Source of the DNA: Streptomyces sp. LaPpAH-108
GTDB taxonomy: Bacteria; Actinomycetota; Actinomycetes; Streptomycetales; Streptomycetaceae
Reading direction: 5' to 3'
NCBI RefSeq assembly: GCF_000373625.1
Contig: NZ_KB891987.1
Coordinates: 1,127,655 to 1,191,654, forward strand
Length of the DNA: 64,000 bases
Position 1 is the first letter of the stretch. Every line of letters begins with the position of its first letter. The notes beneath the pieces were generated by a model. That model searched no databases. It saw only the letters and a list, made by a program, of their open reading frames with translations, and was not told where the DNA came from. Position numbers and translations under genes: made by a program. Shown here in pieces: positions 26,466 to 35,826 of the stretch.

Positions 26466-29400
26466 ATGGATCGCGTGCCCGCACTGCGAGAACCACTGAA
26501 GAAAGTGCTCGGCCCCGCCACCGCGAAGGTGATGGCCGAGCACCTCGGCCTGCACTCCGTCGGCGATCTGCTGCACCACTACCCGCGCAGATACGAGGAG
26601 CGCGGCCAGCTCACCCACCTCGCCGACCTCCCCATGGACGAGCACGTCACGGTGGTCGCCCAGGTCGCCGACGCCCGGCTGCACACCTTCGCCTCCGCCC
26701 GCGCCCCACGCGGCAAGGGACAGCGCCTGGAGGTCACCATCACGGACGGCATGGGGCGCCTCCAGCTGGTCTTCTTCGGCAACGGCGTGCACAAACCGCA
26801 CAAGGACCTGCTACCCGGCACCCGCGCGATGTTCTCCGGCAAGGTCTCCGTCTTCAACCGCCGCCTCCAACTCGCCCACCCCGCCTACGAACTCCTGGAC
26901 AAGGACGACGACAGCGAGGACGCGGCCGAGAACTGGGCCGGCGCCCTGATCCCGCTCTACCCGGCCACCGCCAAACTGGAGTCCTGGAAGATCGGCAAGG
27001 CCGTCCAGACGGTCCTGCCCAGCGCGGCCGAAGCCCTGGACCCCCTCCCGCCCGCCCTGCGCGAGGGCCGCGGCCTGGTCACCCTCCCCGAAGCCCTCCT
27101 CAAGATCCACCGCCCCCGGACCAAGGCCGACGTGGCCGACGCCCGCGCCCGCCTGAAATGGGACGAGGCATTCGTCCTCCAAGTAGCCCTCGCCCGCCGC
27201 CGCCACGCCGACACCCAACTCCCCGCCGTCCCCCGCGAACCCCGGCCCGACGGCCTGCTGACCGCCTTCGACGCCCGCCTCCCCTTCACCCTCACCGAAG
27301 GCCAGCAACGCGTCTCCGCCGAAATCTTCACCGACCTGGCAACGGCCCACCCGATGCACCGGCTCCTGCAGGGGGAGGTCGGATCGGGCAAGGCGCAGCC
27401 CCTGGACTCGCTGGTGCTTACACCGAGCGGCTTCCGGCGCATGGGCGACATGCGCGTGGGGGACGAGATCGTCGTCCCCTCCGGAGAGATCGCGGTGGTG
27501 GACGGCGTCTTCCCGCAGGGCCGGCGTGAGGTGTGGCGCATCGAGCTCTCGGACGGAAGCTCCGTCGAATGCGACGACGAGCATCTGTGGATCGTCGGCA
27601 CCAGTTGTGGCTGGCACCGGGGACAGTCGCCCAAGGTGCTCACCACGCGGGAGATCCGGGGCGATCTCCACAAGGCCAACGGCTCGTCGAAGTGGTACAT
27701 CCCGGCCGCGACGCCCGTCGATCTCGGTGGCGACGCAGGGCTGCCACTCGACCCCTACCTGTTCGGGCTGCTGCTGGGGGACGGCTCGTTCCGGCACAAT
27801 CTGCGGCTGTCCACCATGGACGCCGAGATCCGCGAAGCGGCGGCCCTGGCTGTCGCCCCGGAGTGCCGTCTCGTACCGGTGTCGGGCTCTCGGTGCGACT
27901 ACACCGTTCAGCTCGCCCAACGCACGGGAGGCAAGCGGAACCCGATCATCCAGACCCTGCGTGACCTGGGCCTCTGGGGTGCCACATCCCACGGGAAGTT
28001 CGTCCCCGCCGAGTTCAAGAACACGTCGGTCAAGAACCGTCTGGCGCTGCTCCAGGGGCTCCTGGACACCGACGGGACCGTTCAGCAGGACGGACTGAGC
28101 ATCTCCCTGTGCTCGGCGTCGTGCAGGCTGGCGGACGACGTGGCGTGGCTCGTCAGGTCGCTCGGCGGCCGAGCCCGGGTGCTGCCGAAGAAGGCATCCT
28201 TCAACGTCTCCGTGGCGCTGCCGGACGCGTACGCCCCGTTCCGCCTCACCCGGAAGGCGGAGCGGGTGCGGCCCCGCCCGAAGTACAACACCTTCCGGCG
28301 GGGCATCCGAGCGGTCTCCTACGTGGGGCGCAAGGAAGTTCAGTGCATCAGTGTCGCCCACCCCAGCCATGCCTACGTGACCGACAACTTCACTGTCACC
28401 CACAACACTATGGTCGCCCTGCGCGCCATGCTCGCCACCGTCGACGCGGGCGGCCAGGCGGCCATGCTCGCGCCCACCGAAGTGCTCGCTCAGCAGCATC
28501 ACCGGTCGGTCACGGAGATGATGGGGGAGCTGGCCGAGGGCGGGATGCTGGGCGGGGCCGAGCACGCCACCAAGGTGGTGCTGCTGACCGGGTCGATGGG
28601 GGCTGCCGCCCGCCGCAAGGCGCTGCTCGACATCGTCACCGGGGAGGCGGGCATCGTCATCGGCACGCACGCGCTGATCGAGGACGTGGTGCAGTTCCAC
28701 GACCTCGGCCTGGTGGTCGTGGACGAGCAGCACCGGTTCGGCGTCGAACAGCGCGACGCCCTGCGCGGCAAGGGCAAACAGCCCCCGCATCTCCTCGTCA
28801 TGACGGCCACCCCGATTCCGCGCACCGTCGCGATGACCGTCTTCGGCGACTTGGAGACCTCCGTCCTGGACCAGCTCCCGGCCGGGCGCTCCCCGATCGC
28901 CACCCATGTCGTCCCGGCCGCCGACAAGCCCCACTTCCTCGCCCGCGCCTGGGAACGCGTCCGCGAGGAGGTGGCGGGCGGCCATCAGGCGTACGTCGTC
29001 TGCCCCCGCATCGGCGACGAACAGGACACCGCCGCCGAGAAGAAGGCCACCGAGGGCGACAAGCGCCCCCCGCTCGCCGTCCTCGACATCGCGGACCAGC
29101 TCGCCAAGGGCCCCCTCCAGGGCCTGAGCGTCGAGGTCCTGCACGGCAGGATGCACCCCGACGACAAGGACGCGGTGATGCGCCGCTTCGCGGCAGGGGA
29201 GACGGACGTCCTGGTCGCCACCACGGTCATCGAGGTCGGTGTCAACGTCCCCAACGCCACCGCCATGGTCATCATGGACGCCGACCGCTTCGGCGTCTCC
29301 CAGCTCCACCAGCTCCGCGGTCGCGTGGGCCGGGGCTCGGCCCCCGGCCTCTGCCTCCTGGTCTCCGAGATGCCCGAGGCCAGCCCCGCCCGCCGCCGCC

Positions 29401-29678
29401 TCGCCGCCGTCGCCTCCACCCTCGACGGCTTCGAACTCTCCCGCCTCGACCTGGAGGAACGCCGCGAGGGCGACGTCCTCGGCCAGGCCCAGTCCGGCGC
29501 CCGAACGAGCCTGAGAGTCCTGGAAGTGATCGAGGACGAGGAGATCATCGCGGAGGCGAGAAAGGAAGCCACGGCAGTGGTCGAGTCCGACCCCGACCTG
29601 GAGAACTACCCAGCCCTACGCACAGCCCTGAACGCCCTCCTGGACGAGGAGAGAGAGCAGTACCTGGAAAAGGGCTGA
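26466..29678 (+). CDS. recG: ATP-dependent DNA helicase RecG precursor, interrupted by an in-frame intein
   Basis: RecG remodels stalled replication forks and Holliday junctions. The precursor is 1070 residues; removing the 338-residue intein leaves 732, the usual size. The wedge/OB domain (about 1-240, HHYPRRYEERGQLTHL) precedes the helicase motor. Walker A is GEVGSGK (303-309) plus Thr 648 after the intein. Motif II is VVVDEQHRFGVEQRDALRGK, followed by MTATPIPRTVAMTVFGDLE. The second RecA domain has DVLVATTVIEVGVNVPNAT, QLHQLRGRVGRGS and the C-terminal TRG-like region FELSRLDLEERREGDVLG. The ATG at 26466 gives the conserved DRVPALREPLKKVLGPATAK start. RecG can only work after splicing because Lys and Thr of the P-loop are separated. 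A dispersed Streptomyces repeat follows the stop. Confidence 0.96.
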   Translation: MDRVPALREPLKKVLGPATAKVMAEHLGLHSVGDLLHHYPRRYEERGQLTHLADLPMDEHVTVVAQVADARLHTFASARAPRGKGQRLEVTITDGMGRLQLVFFGNGVHKPHKDLLPGTRAMFSGKVSVFNRRLQLAHPAYELLDKDDDSEDAAENWAGALIPLYPATAKLESWKIGKAVQTVLPSAAEALDPLPPALREGRGLVTLPEALLKIHRPRTKADVADARARLKWDEAFVLQVALARRRHADTQLPAVPREPRPDGLLTAFDARLPFTLTEGQQRVSAEIFTDLATAHPMHRLLQGEVGSGKAQPLDSLVLTPSGFRRMGDMRVGDEIVVPSGEIAVVDGVFPQGRREVWRIELSDGSSVECDDEHLWIVGTSCGWHRGQSPKVLTTREIRGDLHKANGSSKWYIPAATPVDLGGDAGLPLDPYLFGLLLGDGSFRHNLRLSTMDAEIREAAALAVAPECRLVPVSGSRCDYTVQLAQRTGGKRNPIIQTLRDLGLWGATSHGKFVPAEFKNTSVKNRLALLQGLLDTDGTVQQDGLSISLCSASCRLADDVAWLVRSLGGRARVLPKKASFNVSVALPDAYAPFRLTRKAERVRPRPKYNTFRRGIRAVSYVGRKEVQCISVAHPSHAYVTDNFTVTHNTMVALRAMLATVDAGGQAAMLAPTEVLAQQHHRSVTEMMGELAEGGMLGGAEHATKVVLLTGSMGAAARRKALLDIVTGEAGIVIGTHALIEDVVQFHDLGLVVVDEQHRFGVEQRDALRGKGKQPPHLLVMTATPIPRTVAMTVFGDLETSVLDQLPAGRSPIATHVVPAADKPHFLARAWERVREEVAGGHQAYVVCPRIGDEQDTAAEKKATEGDKRPPLAVLDIADQLAKGPLQGLSVEVLHGRMHPDDKDAVMRRFAAGETDVLVATTVIEVGVNVPNATAMVIMDADRFGVSQLHQLRGRVGRGSAPGLCLLVSEMPEASPARRRLAAVASTLDGFELSRLDLEERREGDVLGQAQSGARTSLRVLEVIEDEEIIAEARKEATAVVESDPDLENYPALRTALNALLDEEREQYLEKG
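27393..28406 (+). other. RecG intein (class 3, with LAGLIDADG homing endonuclease)
   Basis: A 338-residue protein intron in frame within recG, inserted between Lys and Thr of the Walker A loop. It starts with Ala (AQPLDSLVLTPSGFRRMGDM) and ends VTHN, followed by Thr +1. Block B (DGSSVECDDEHLWIV, about residues 54-68) has His 64 and Trp 66 at B:12. Block F (VQCISVAHPSHAYVTDN) has Cys 318 at F:4, and block G has Thr 336, His 337 and Asn 338. Ala 1 with this Trp-Cys-Thr set is the mark of class 3 inteins, which splice through the F:4 Cys. Two LAGLIDADG-type motifs, LFGLLLGDG (123-131) and LLQGLLDTDG (219-228), each with the catalytic acidic residue, indicate an intact endonuclease. No stop or frameshift interrupts it. 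Confidence 0.95.
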
Positions 29679-29691
29679 AGTTTATTCACCT

Positions 29692-29740
29692 GAGGGGCGC
29701 GGGGAACTGCGCGAGCAACCACGAAGGACCCGCACTCGCC
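29692..29740 (+). repeat. Dispersed Streptomyces intergenic repeat copy
   Basis: The segment from GAGGGGCGCGGGGAACTGCG onward, ending near CCGCACTCGCC, resembles a short repeat I recall from many Streptomyces genomes, found 3' of genes. It can fold through GC-rich segments and may act as a terminator. Only one copy is visible in this window. Confidence 0.5.
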
Positions 29741-29807
29741 AACGAAGCACACGCACCCCCCACCACCTGCGAAAATAAAGCGACCCCAAAAAAGAAGGAC
29801 CGCTCAC

Positions 29808-30901
<1,094 letters not shown>

Positions 30902-31054
30902 CCGCCCCGGCGCGCCCGCGTCCGCGCCCCACCGGCACGCCTCCGCGCCCCCTGGGGAAGGTGACAAGACGTCACCCCGTGTCGGACGGCCGCCCCAGGG
31001 CCGTACAGTCGTGCCGTCCGTCTCCAACACAGCTGTAGAGAGTGGCGAGCACAG

Positions 31055-32194
31055 GTGGACATCCAGAACAAGCTCGACGAGATCGTCTCCACGGTCTCCA
31101 CCGCCCGGTCCATGCCGATGTCGGCCTCCTGCGTGGTCAACCGCGCCGAGCTGCTCGCGCTGCTCGAAGAGGTCCGCCAGGCGCTGCCCGGCTCCCTCGC
31201 GCAGGCGCAGGAGCTGATCGGGGACCGTGAGCAGCTGGTCGAGCAGGCCCGCCTGGAGGCCGACCGGATCATCGAGAGCGCGCACGCCGAGCGCGGTTCG
31301 CTGATCGCGGGCACCGAGGTCGCCCGCCAGTCGCAGGCCGAGGCCGACCGCATCCTGCACGAGGCCCGCACCGAGGCCGAGCAGGTCCGCGCGGACGCCG
31401 ACGACTACGTGGACTCCAAGCTCGCGAACTTCGAGGTCGTCCTCACCAAGACCCTCGGCTCGGTCGGCCGCGGCCGGGAGAAGCTGCTCGGCACCGGACC
31501 CGGCCTGGACGAGAACGGCTACGAGGACGAGGACGCCCCCGAGCGCAGCCAGGACCCCGAGACCCTGCGCCACACCGCCGACTCCTACGTCGACGCCAAG
31601 CTCGGCGCCTTCGAGGCTGTCCTCGCCAAGACCCTGGACGCCGTCCACCGGGGCCGCCAGAAGCTGCACGGCCGGATCGCCACGGACGACCTCGGCGCCC
31701 TCGCGGACGACACCACGACCTTCCAGCACTCCAGCGACGCCGACTACCTCGCCGACCTCGCGGCCCTCGCCGACACCCCCGCCCCCCCGGCCCAGCGCAC
31801 GCAGACGGCCCCCGTCGCCCAGGAACCGGCGTACGACCCGGCCGCCCAGGAACCGGCGTACGAGCCGCAGGAGGCGTACGGCTACCAGCAGCAGCCCGAC
31901 GCCTACCCCGGCTACCCGCAGCAGCCCGGCTACGCCCCGCAGGAGGCGTACGGCTACCAGCAGGACCCGTACGCGCCCAACGGCTACGCCCCGCAGACCG
32001 ACGGCGCCTTCCACGGCTACGACCCGCAGCAGGGGGCGTACGACCCGAACCAGGGGCAGGCCCAGCAGCACCAGCAGGCCCCGCAGCATCAGGGGCAGCC
32101 GCAGGACTACGCGCTCGACGAGGCCAGCCTCTTCGACACCAGCATGATCAGCGCGGAGCAGCTGCGGGCGTACGAGCAGGGCCGGGGAATGTAG
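31055..32194 (+). CDS. DivIVA-like coiled-coil cell-division protein with Tyr/Gln-rich tail
   Basis: A 379-residue protein annotated in Streptomyces as a cell division initiation protein. Residues 1-120 are helical with a coiled-coil pattern (ELLALLEEVRQALPGSLAQA; DREQLVEQARLEADRIIESA; AEADRILHEARTEAEQVRAD). Two related ADxYVDxKL-type repeats (about 111-135 and 169-193) each end in a short basic segment (GRGREKLL; HRGRQKLHG). From about residue 258 the chain becomes Tyr/Gln/Pro-rich with repeats of QEAYGYQQ, probably disordered. It lacks the N-terminal DivIVA membrane motif, so polar targeting is uncertain. GTG 31055; it precedes the DUF177-rpmF-rnc group. Confidence 0.82.
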   Translation: MDIQNKLDEIVSTVSTARSMPMSASCVVNRAELLALLEEVRQALPGSLAQAQELIGDREQLVEQARLEADRIIESAHAERGSLIAGTEVARQSQAEADRILHEARTEAEQVRADADDYVDSKLANFEVVLTKTLGSVGRGREKLLGTGPGLDENGYEDEDAPERSQDPETLRHTADSYVDAKLGAFEAVLAKTLDAVHRGRQKLHGRIATDDLGALADDTTTFQHSSDADYLADLAALADTPAPPAQRTQTAPVAQEPAYDPAAQEPAYEPQEAYGYQQQPDAYPGYPQQPGYAPQEAYGYQQDPYAPNGYAPQTDGAFHGYDPQQGAYDPNQGQAQQHQQAPQHQGQPQDYALDEASLFDTSMISAEQLRAYEQGRGM

Positions 32195-32219
32195 GAGGCG
32201 CCGGGGCCGGGGGACCGGA

Positions 32220-32249
32220 TTGGGCCCTGAGCGAAAGGTCCAGTATCCT
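32220..32249 (+). promoter_or_regulatory. Promoter candidate for the DUF177-rpmF-rnc operon
   Basis: TTGGGC (32220-32225), 18-bp spacer, TATCCT (32244-32249). It lies about 80 bp upstream of the DUF177 start and is the best vegetative-sigma match in the gap. Confidence 0.45.
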
Positions 32250-32337
32250 GGCTCTTCGGTCGCGTGTATGTCTGCGATCACCGCTGCCCGGAACACCTGC
32301 GGGCGGCGTCCCCCGAGCTCGAAGACCGAAAGCGGCC

Positions 32338-32982
32338 ATGGCCTCCAACGCACGCCTCGACCACCGCAACCCCCTCGTGATCGACACGCACGAGCTGGGC
32401 CGGCGTCCTGGTGCGATGCAGCGCCTGACCCGTGAGGTCGACGCCCCCCGGGACCTCGGTATCGAGGGTGTCATCGGAGTGCCGGAAGGCGCGCCGATGG
32501 AGCTCGACCTCCGCCTGGAGTCGGTCATGGAAGGGGTGCTTGTCACAGGCACCGCCCGTGCATCGGCCAAGGGGGAGTGCGTAAGGTGTCTGGAGCCGGT
32601 CGGGCTGGAGCTCGAAGCGGACTTCCAGGAGATGTTCTCGTACCCTGACGCCGACGACCGTGGCCGCGTGATCGCGGAACCGGGCGACGACGCCGAGGAC
32701 GACGAGGACAGGCTCTACATCGAGGACGGTCTGATCGACCTCGAACCCGTGCTGCGGGACGCGGTGGTGCTCGCACTGCCGATGCAGCCGGTGTGCCAGG
32801 ACGACTGTGCGGGCCTGTGCTCCGAGTGCGGAGCGCGGCTCACGGACGACCCGGACCACCACCATGACGCCGTCGACATCCGTTGGGCGGCTTTGCAGGG
32901 ACTCGCCGGTTCACTCGAAGACGGCGAGAAGGACGAGATGAGCGGCGCCGAAGCGGGCGTCGACGAGAAGCAGGAGAAGTAG
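32338..32982 (+). CDS. DUF177 (YceD) family protein
   Basis: A 214-residue member of the YceD/DUF177 family, usually encoded just before rpmF and linked to 23S rRNA or ribosome metabolism; plant homologues act in chloroplast 23S rRNA accumulation. Features are the N-terminal FVI.TxELGRRPG-like segment ([17 protein letters not shown]), a first cysteine pair in [14 protein letters not shown], the acidic stretch [18 protein letters not shown], and a second set of cysteines in [18 protein letters not shown], suggesting a metal site. The ATG at 32338 begins the conserved part. rpmF starts 2 nt after the stop, so co-expression with L32 is near certain. Confidence 0.9.
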   Translation: MASNARLDHRNPLVIDTHELGRRPGAMQRLTREVDAPRDLGIEGVIGVPEGAPMELDLRLESVMEGVLVTGTARASAKGECVRCLEPVGLELEADFQEMFSYPDADDRGRVIAEPGDDAEDDEDRLYIEDGLIDLEPVLRDAVVLALPMQPVCQDDCAGLCSECGARLTDDPDHHHDAVDIRWAALQGLAGSLEDGEKDEMSGAEAGVDEKQEK

Positions 32983-32984
32983 CC

Positions 32985-33158
32985 GTGGCTGTTCCGAAGC
33001 GGAAGATGTCGCGCAGCAACACGCGCCACCGCCGGTCGCAGTGGAAGGCTGCGGTCCCCACCCTGGTTGCGTGCGAGCGCTGCCACGAGCCCAAGCAGCA
33101 GCACATCGCGTGCCCGTCTTGCGGCACCTACAACAAGCGCCAGGTCCTCGAGGTCTGA
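32985..33158 (+). CDS. rpmF: 50S ribosomal protein L32
   Basis: A 57-residue L32 with the standard N terminus [20 protein letters not shown] and a zinc ribbon formed by CERCHE and [11 protein letters not shown] 32985 lies 2 nt after the DUF177 stop, with AGGAGAAG overlapping that stop region. rnc follows 19 nt later. Cys-containing (zinc) form. Confidence 0.97.
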   Translation: MAVPKRKMSRSNTRHRRSQWKAAVPTLVACERCHEPKQQHIACPSCGTYNKRQVLEV

Positions 33159-33177
33159 GCGGCTGGTGAGAGGCACT

Positions 33178-34050
33178 GTGTCCACTGCCAAGAAGGTGGA
33201 AGACGCCGAAGCAGGTACGTCCCGCCGACGCGGGAACGGCTCGGCGGACAACAAGGCCTCGTCCCACACGCTTCTGGAAGGGCGGCTCGGCTACCACGTC
33301 GAGTCCGCCCTTCTGGTGCGTGCGCTGACCCACCGCTCCTACGCCTACGAGAACGGCGGTCTGCCGACGAACGAGCGGCTGGAGTTCCTCGGGGACTCCG
33401 TGCTCGGCCTCGTCGTCACCGACACGCTGTACCGCATCCACCCCGACCTGCCTGAAGGCCAGCTGGCCAAGCTGCGGGCCGCGGTGGTCAACTCGCGTGC
33501 GCTTGCGGAGGTGGGCCGCGGTCTCGACCTGGGCTCCTTCATCCGGCTCGGCCGTGGTGAAGAGGGAACGGGCGGCCGGGACAAGGCATCCATTCTCGCC
33601 GACACCCTTGAAGCGGTGATCGGCGCGGTCTATCTCGATCAGGGCCTCGACGCGGCCTCCGAACTGGTGCATCGCCTGTTCGACCCGCTCATCGAGAAGT
33701 CCTCGAACCTCGGCGCCGGCCTGGACTGGAAGACCAGCCTCCAGGAGCTGACCGCGACCGAAGGACTCGGCGTGCCCGAGTACCTGGTCACGGAGACCGG
33801 CCCCGACCACGAGAAGACCTTCACTGCTGCTGCCCGCGTCGGGGGCGTCTCGTACGGCACCGGCACCGGCCGCAGCAAGAAGGAGGCGGAGCAGCAGGCC
33901 GCCGAGTCCGCCTGGCGGGCCATCAAGGCCGCCGCGGACGAACGCGCCAAGGCTGCCGCCGAGGCGAAGGCGGCCCCGGCCGCCGTGGACGGCACCCCGC
34001 CGCCCGCCGAGGCGACGGAGGACGACACCGCGTCGTCCGCCACCGCCTGA
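33178..34050 (+). CDS. rnc: Ribonuclease III
   Basis: A 290-residue endonuclease cleaving double-stranded RNA in rRNA and mRNA processing. In S. coelicolor the same gene (absB) is needed globally for antibiotic synthesis. Residues 1-30 are a charged extension. The catalytic domain contains the signature [16 protein letters not shown] with the metal-binding Glu/Asp residues and [15 protein letters not shown] with the second acidic pair. The C-terminal dsRNA-binding domain spans about 180-250 ([38 protein letters not shown]). An Ala/Glu-rich tail ends the protein. GTG 33178 is in line with rpmF; a strong hairpin separates it from mutM. Confidence 0.96.
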   Translation: MSTAKKVEDAEAGTSRRRGNGSADNKASSHTLLEGRLGYHVESALLVRALTHRSYAYENGGLPTNERLEFLGDSVLGLVVTDTLYRIHPDLPEGQLAKLRAAVVNSRALAEVGRGLDLGSFIRLGRGEEGTGGRDKASILADTLEAVIGAVYLDQGLDAASELVHRLFDPLIEKSSNLGAGLDWKTSLQELTATEGLGVPEYLVTETGPDHEKTFTAAARVGGVSYGTGTGRSKKEAEQQAAESAWRAIKAAADERAKAAAEAKAAPAAVDGTPPPAEATEDDTASSATA

Positions 34051-34062
34051 CCGAGCGTTTCC

Positions 34063-34101
34063 CCGAGCGCCCGCACCCGTACGACGGGGGCGGGCGCTCG
34101 G
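34063..34101 (+). terminator. Terminator between rnc and mutM
   Basis: A perfect 12-bp stem (34063-34074 with 34090-34101), extended inward by CCCG/CGGG, 12 nt after the rnc stop. Confidence 0.75.
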
Positions 34102-34143
34102 TCCTTCCACCAGGTCACCAGGTTCTTTCCCAGGGGGTTGTCG

Positions 34144-35004
34144 ATGCCCGAGCTGCCCGAGGTCGAGGTCGTCCGGCGGGGTCTTGAGCGGTGGGTGGCC
34201 GCGCGGACCGTCGCCGAGGCGGAGGTGCTGCATCCGCGTGCGGTGCGCCGCCATCTCGCGGGGGCCGACGACTTCGCGCACCGGCTCAAGGGGCACACCT
34301 TCGGGGTGCCGAGCAGGCGGGGCAAGTATCTGTGGCTGCCGCTCGCGGACACCGGGCAGTCGGTCCTGGCGCACCTCGGCATGAGCGGGCAGCTGCTGGT
34401 GCAGCCGCTCACCACGCCGGACGAGAAGCACCTGCGGGTCCGGGTCCGCTTCGCCGACGGGCTCGGCACCGAACTCCGCTTCGTCGACCAGCGCACCTTC
34501 GGCGGGCTCTCGCTGCACGACAACACCCCCGACGGGCTGCCGGACGTCATCGGGCACATCGCCCGCGACCCGCTCGACCCGCTCTTCGACGACGAGGCAT
34601 TCCACCAGGCACTGCGCCGCAAGCGCACCACCATCAAGCGGGCCCTGCTCGACCAGTCCCTGATCAGCGGCGTCGGCAACATCTACGCCGACGAGGCGCT
34701 GTGGCGCTCCCGCCTCCACTACGAGCGTCCCACGGCGGGCTTCACCCGCCCGGTGACCACGGAACTCCTGGGTCACGTCCGGGACGTGATGAACGCGGCC
34801 CTCGCAGTCGGCGGCACCAGCTTCGACAGCCTCTACGTCAACGTCAACGGCGAGTCCGGCTACTTCGACCGCTCCCTGGACGCCTACGGCCGCGAGGGCC
34901 TGCCGTGCCGCCGCTGCGGTACGCCGATGCTGCGCCGCCCCTGGATGAACCGCTCCAGCTACTTCTGCCCGAAGTGTCAGCGGGCGCCGCGCGCCGCGTC
35001 GTAA
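34144..35004 (+). CDS. mutM: Formamidopyrimidine-DNA glycosylase
   Basis: A 286-residue base-excision repair enzyme that removes 8-oxoguanine and ring-opened purines. The start [16 protein letters not shown] carries the catalytic Pro 2 and Glu 3. [13 protein letters not shown] holds the minor-groove loop. The helix-two-turns-helix region includes [17 protein letters not shown], and the C-terminal zinc finger [20 protein letters not shown] ends in CPKC. ATG 34144 is used because Pro must follow the initiator Met; the TTG six nt upstream would disable the enzyme. The 3' end overlaps the facing HxlR gene by 28 bp. Confidence 0.97.
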   Translation: MPELPEVEVVRRGLERWVAARTVAEAEVLHPRAVRRHLAGADDFAHRLKGHTFGVPSRRGKYLWLPLADTGQSVLAHLGMSGQLLVQPLTTPDEKHLRVRVRFADGLGTELRFVDQRTFGGLSLHDNTPDGLPDVIGHIARDPLDPLFDDEAFHQALRRKRTTIKRALLDQSLISGVGNIYADEALWRSRLHYERPTAGFTRPVTTELLGHVRDVMNAALAVGGTSFDSLYVNVNGESGYFDRSLDAYGREGLPCRRCGTPMLRRPWMNRSSYFCPKCQRAPRAAS

Positions 35005-35390
35005 CGCTCGCGCGCGGCGAGCACGTCACCCATGGCGCCCTCCACACAGTGGATGAGCGCCAGCAGCCGCTCGGCCACCTGACGGCCGAGCGGGGTGAGC
35101 TCGTAGTCGACGCGGGGCGGATTCACCGGCTGCGCCTCTCTGTGCACCAGCCCGTCCCGCTCCAGCGCGTGCAGCGTCTGGGACAGCATCTTCTCGCTCA
35201 CCCCGTCGACCCGCCGCCGCAACTCGTTGAACCGCAGCGACCCCTCGGCCAACGCCCCGAGCACCAGCGCCCCCCACCGCCCGGTCACATGCTCCAAGGT
35301 CCCCCGCGACGGACACGCCTTGGCGAACACATCGAACGCGTCCACCGCCTCCGGCTCCGCCTCCACCGACTCCCGGGTGATCCCACTCAT
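34977..35390 (-). CDS. HxlR family winged-helix regulator
   Basis: A 137-residue DNA-binding regulator of the HxlR/MarR-like type. [20 protein letters not shown] begins the domain with its conserved Cys, followed by [20 protein letters not shown] (recognition helix), [20 protein letters not shown] and LTPLGRQV (wing). Members often respond to quinones, aldehydes or reactive carbonyls through the N-terminal Cys. The ATG at 35390 has no ribosome-binding site and may be leaderless. No divergent enzyme gene lies upstream. A DNA dyad at 35413-35450 suggests autoregulation. Its 3' end overlaps mutM. Confidence 0.88.
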   Translation of the reverse strand: MSGITRESVEAEPEAVDAFDVFAKACPSRGTLEHVTGRWGALVLGALAEGSLRFNELRRRVDGVSEKMLSQTLHALERDGLVHREAQPVNPPRVDYELTPLGRQVAERLLALIHCVEGAMGDVLAARERYDAARGAR

Positions 35391-35412
35391 ACGCCCAGCG
35401 TAGGCGAGCGGA

Positions 35413-35450
35413 GCACTGACCACCAGGTAGCGCTGTGGGTGGGTTAGTGC
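35413..35450. promoter_or_regulatory. Imperfect dyad upstream of the HxlR gene
   Basis: GCACTGACCACC (35413-35424) and GGTGGGTTAGTGC (35438-35450) form an imperfect inverted repeat about 25 bp upstream of the HxlR start, a plausible autoregulatory operator. Confidence 0.4.
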
Positions 35451-35476
35451 CGCCTGTTCCTGGCGAGGAGGTGGGG

Positions 35477-35761
35477 TCAGAGACCGCGCAGCGCCTCGTA
35501 CAGACCGGCGTGGGCCGACCAGCAGTCGACGCTGCCGTCCTCGTACAGACTGCCCATGTACCAGTCGTCGTCATCAACGGGCTTCACGAGGCACAGGCCG
35601 TGGAACCCGAGAACGATCTCCGGGCGCAGCACCTCCGGCAGCCCGCCCCCGCCCACCCACTTCACCGCCCGGTCCGGACCCAGCGCCAGAGCGCCCCGGT
35701 CCCCGGACACGTCACGGATCCGCTGGAGGGTCCATCCGGGCGGTAGCGGTGCGTCGGTCAC
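35477..35761 (-). CDS. Hypothetical protein
   Basis: A 94-residue soluble protein without a recognised domain. It has an acidic, aromatic-rich second half (VDDDDWYMGSLYEDGSVDCW) and a short Pro-rich start. GTG 35761 has only a weak ribosome-binding site. Codon use resembles neighbouring genes (strong G/C in third position), which supports it as real. It resembles immunity- or Imm-like small actinobacterial proteins only in size and composition; no function is claimed. It lies between the HxlR and CAP-domain genes on the same strand. Confidence 0.65.
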   Translation of the reverse strand: MTDAPLPPGWTLQRIRDVSGDRGALALGPDRAVKWVGGGGLPEVLRPEIVLGFHGLCLVKPVDDDDWYMGSLYEDGSVDCWSAHAGLYEALRGL

Positions 35762-35826
35762 CCGCCGATGCTCTCACCGCTCTCACCTGCCGGGCGACAG
35801 CGGTTCACGGCCCAGCGCGCGCGGGC

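Noticed and set aside
26466..29678. recG as two genes or a frameshifted pseudogene because of its extra length
   Set aside because: The frame is continuous and the extra 338 residues have exact intein splice-junction features at both ends.
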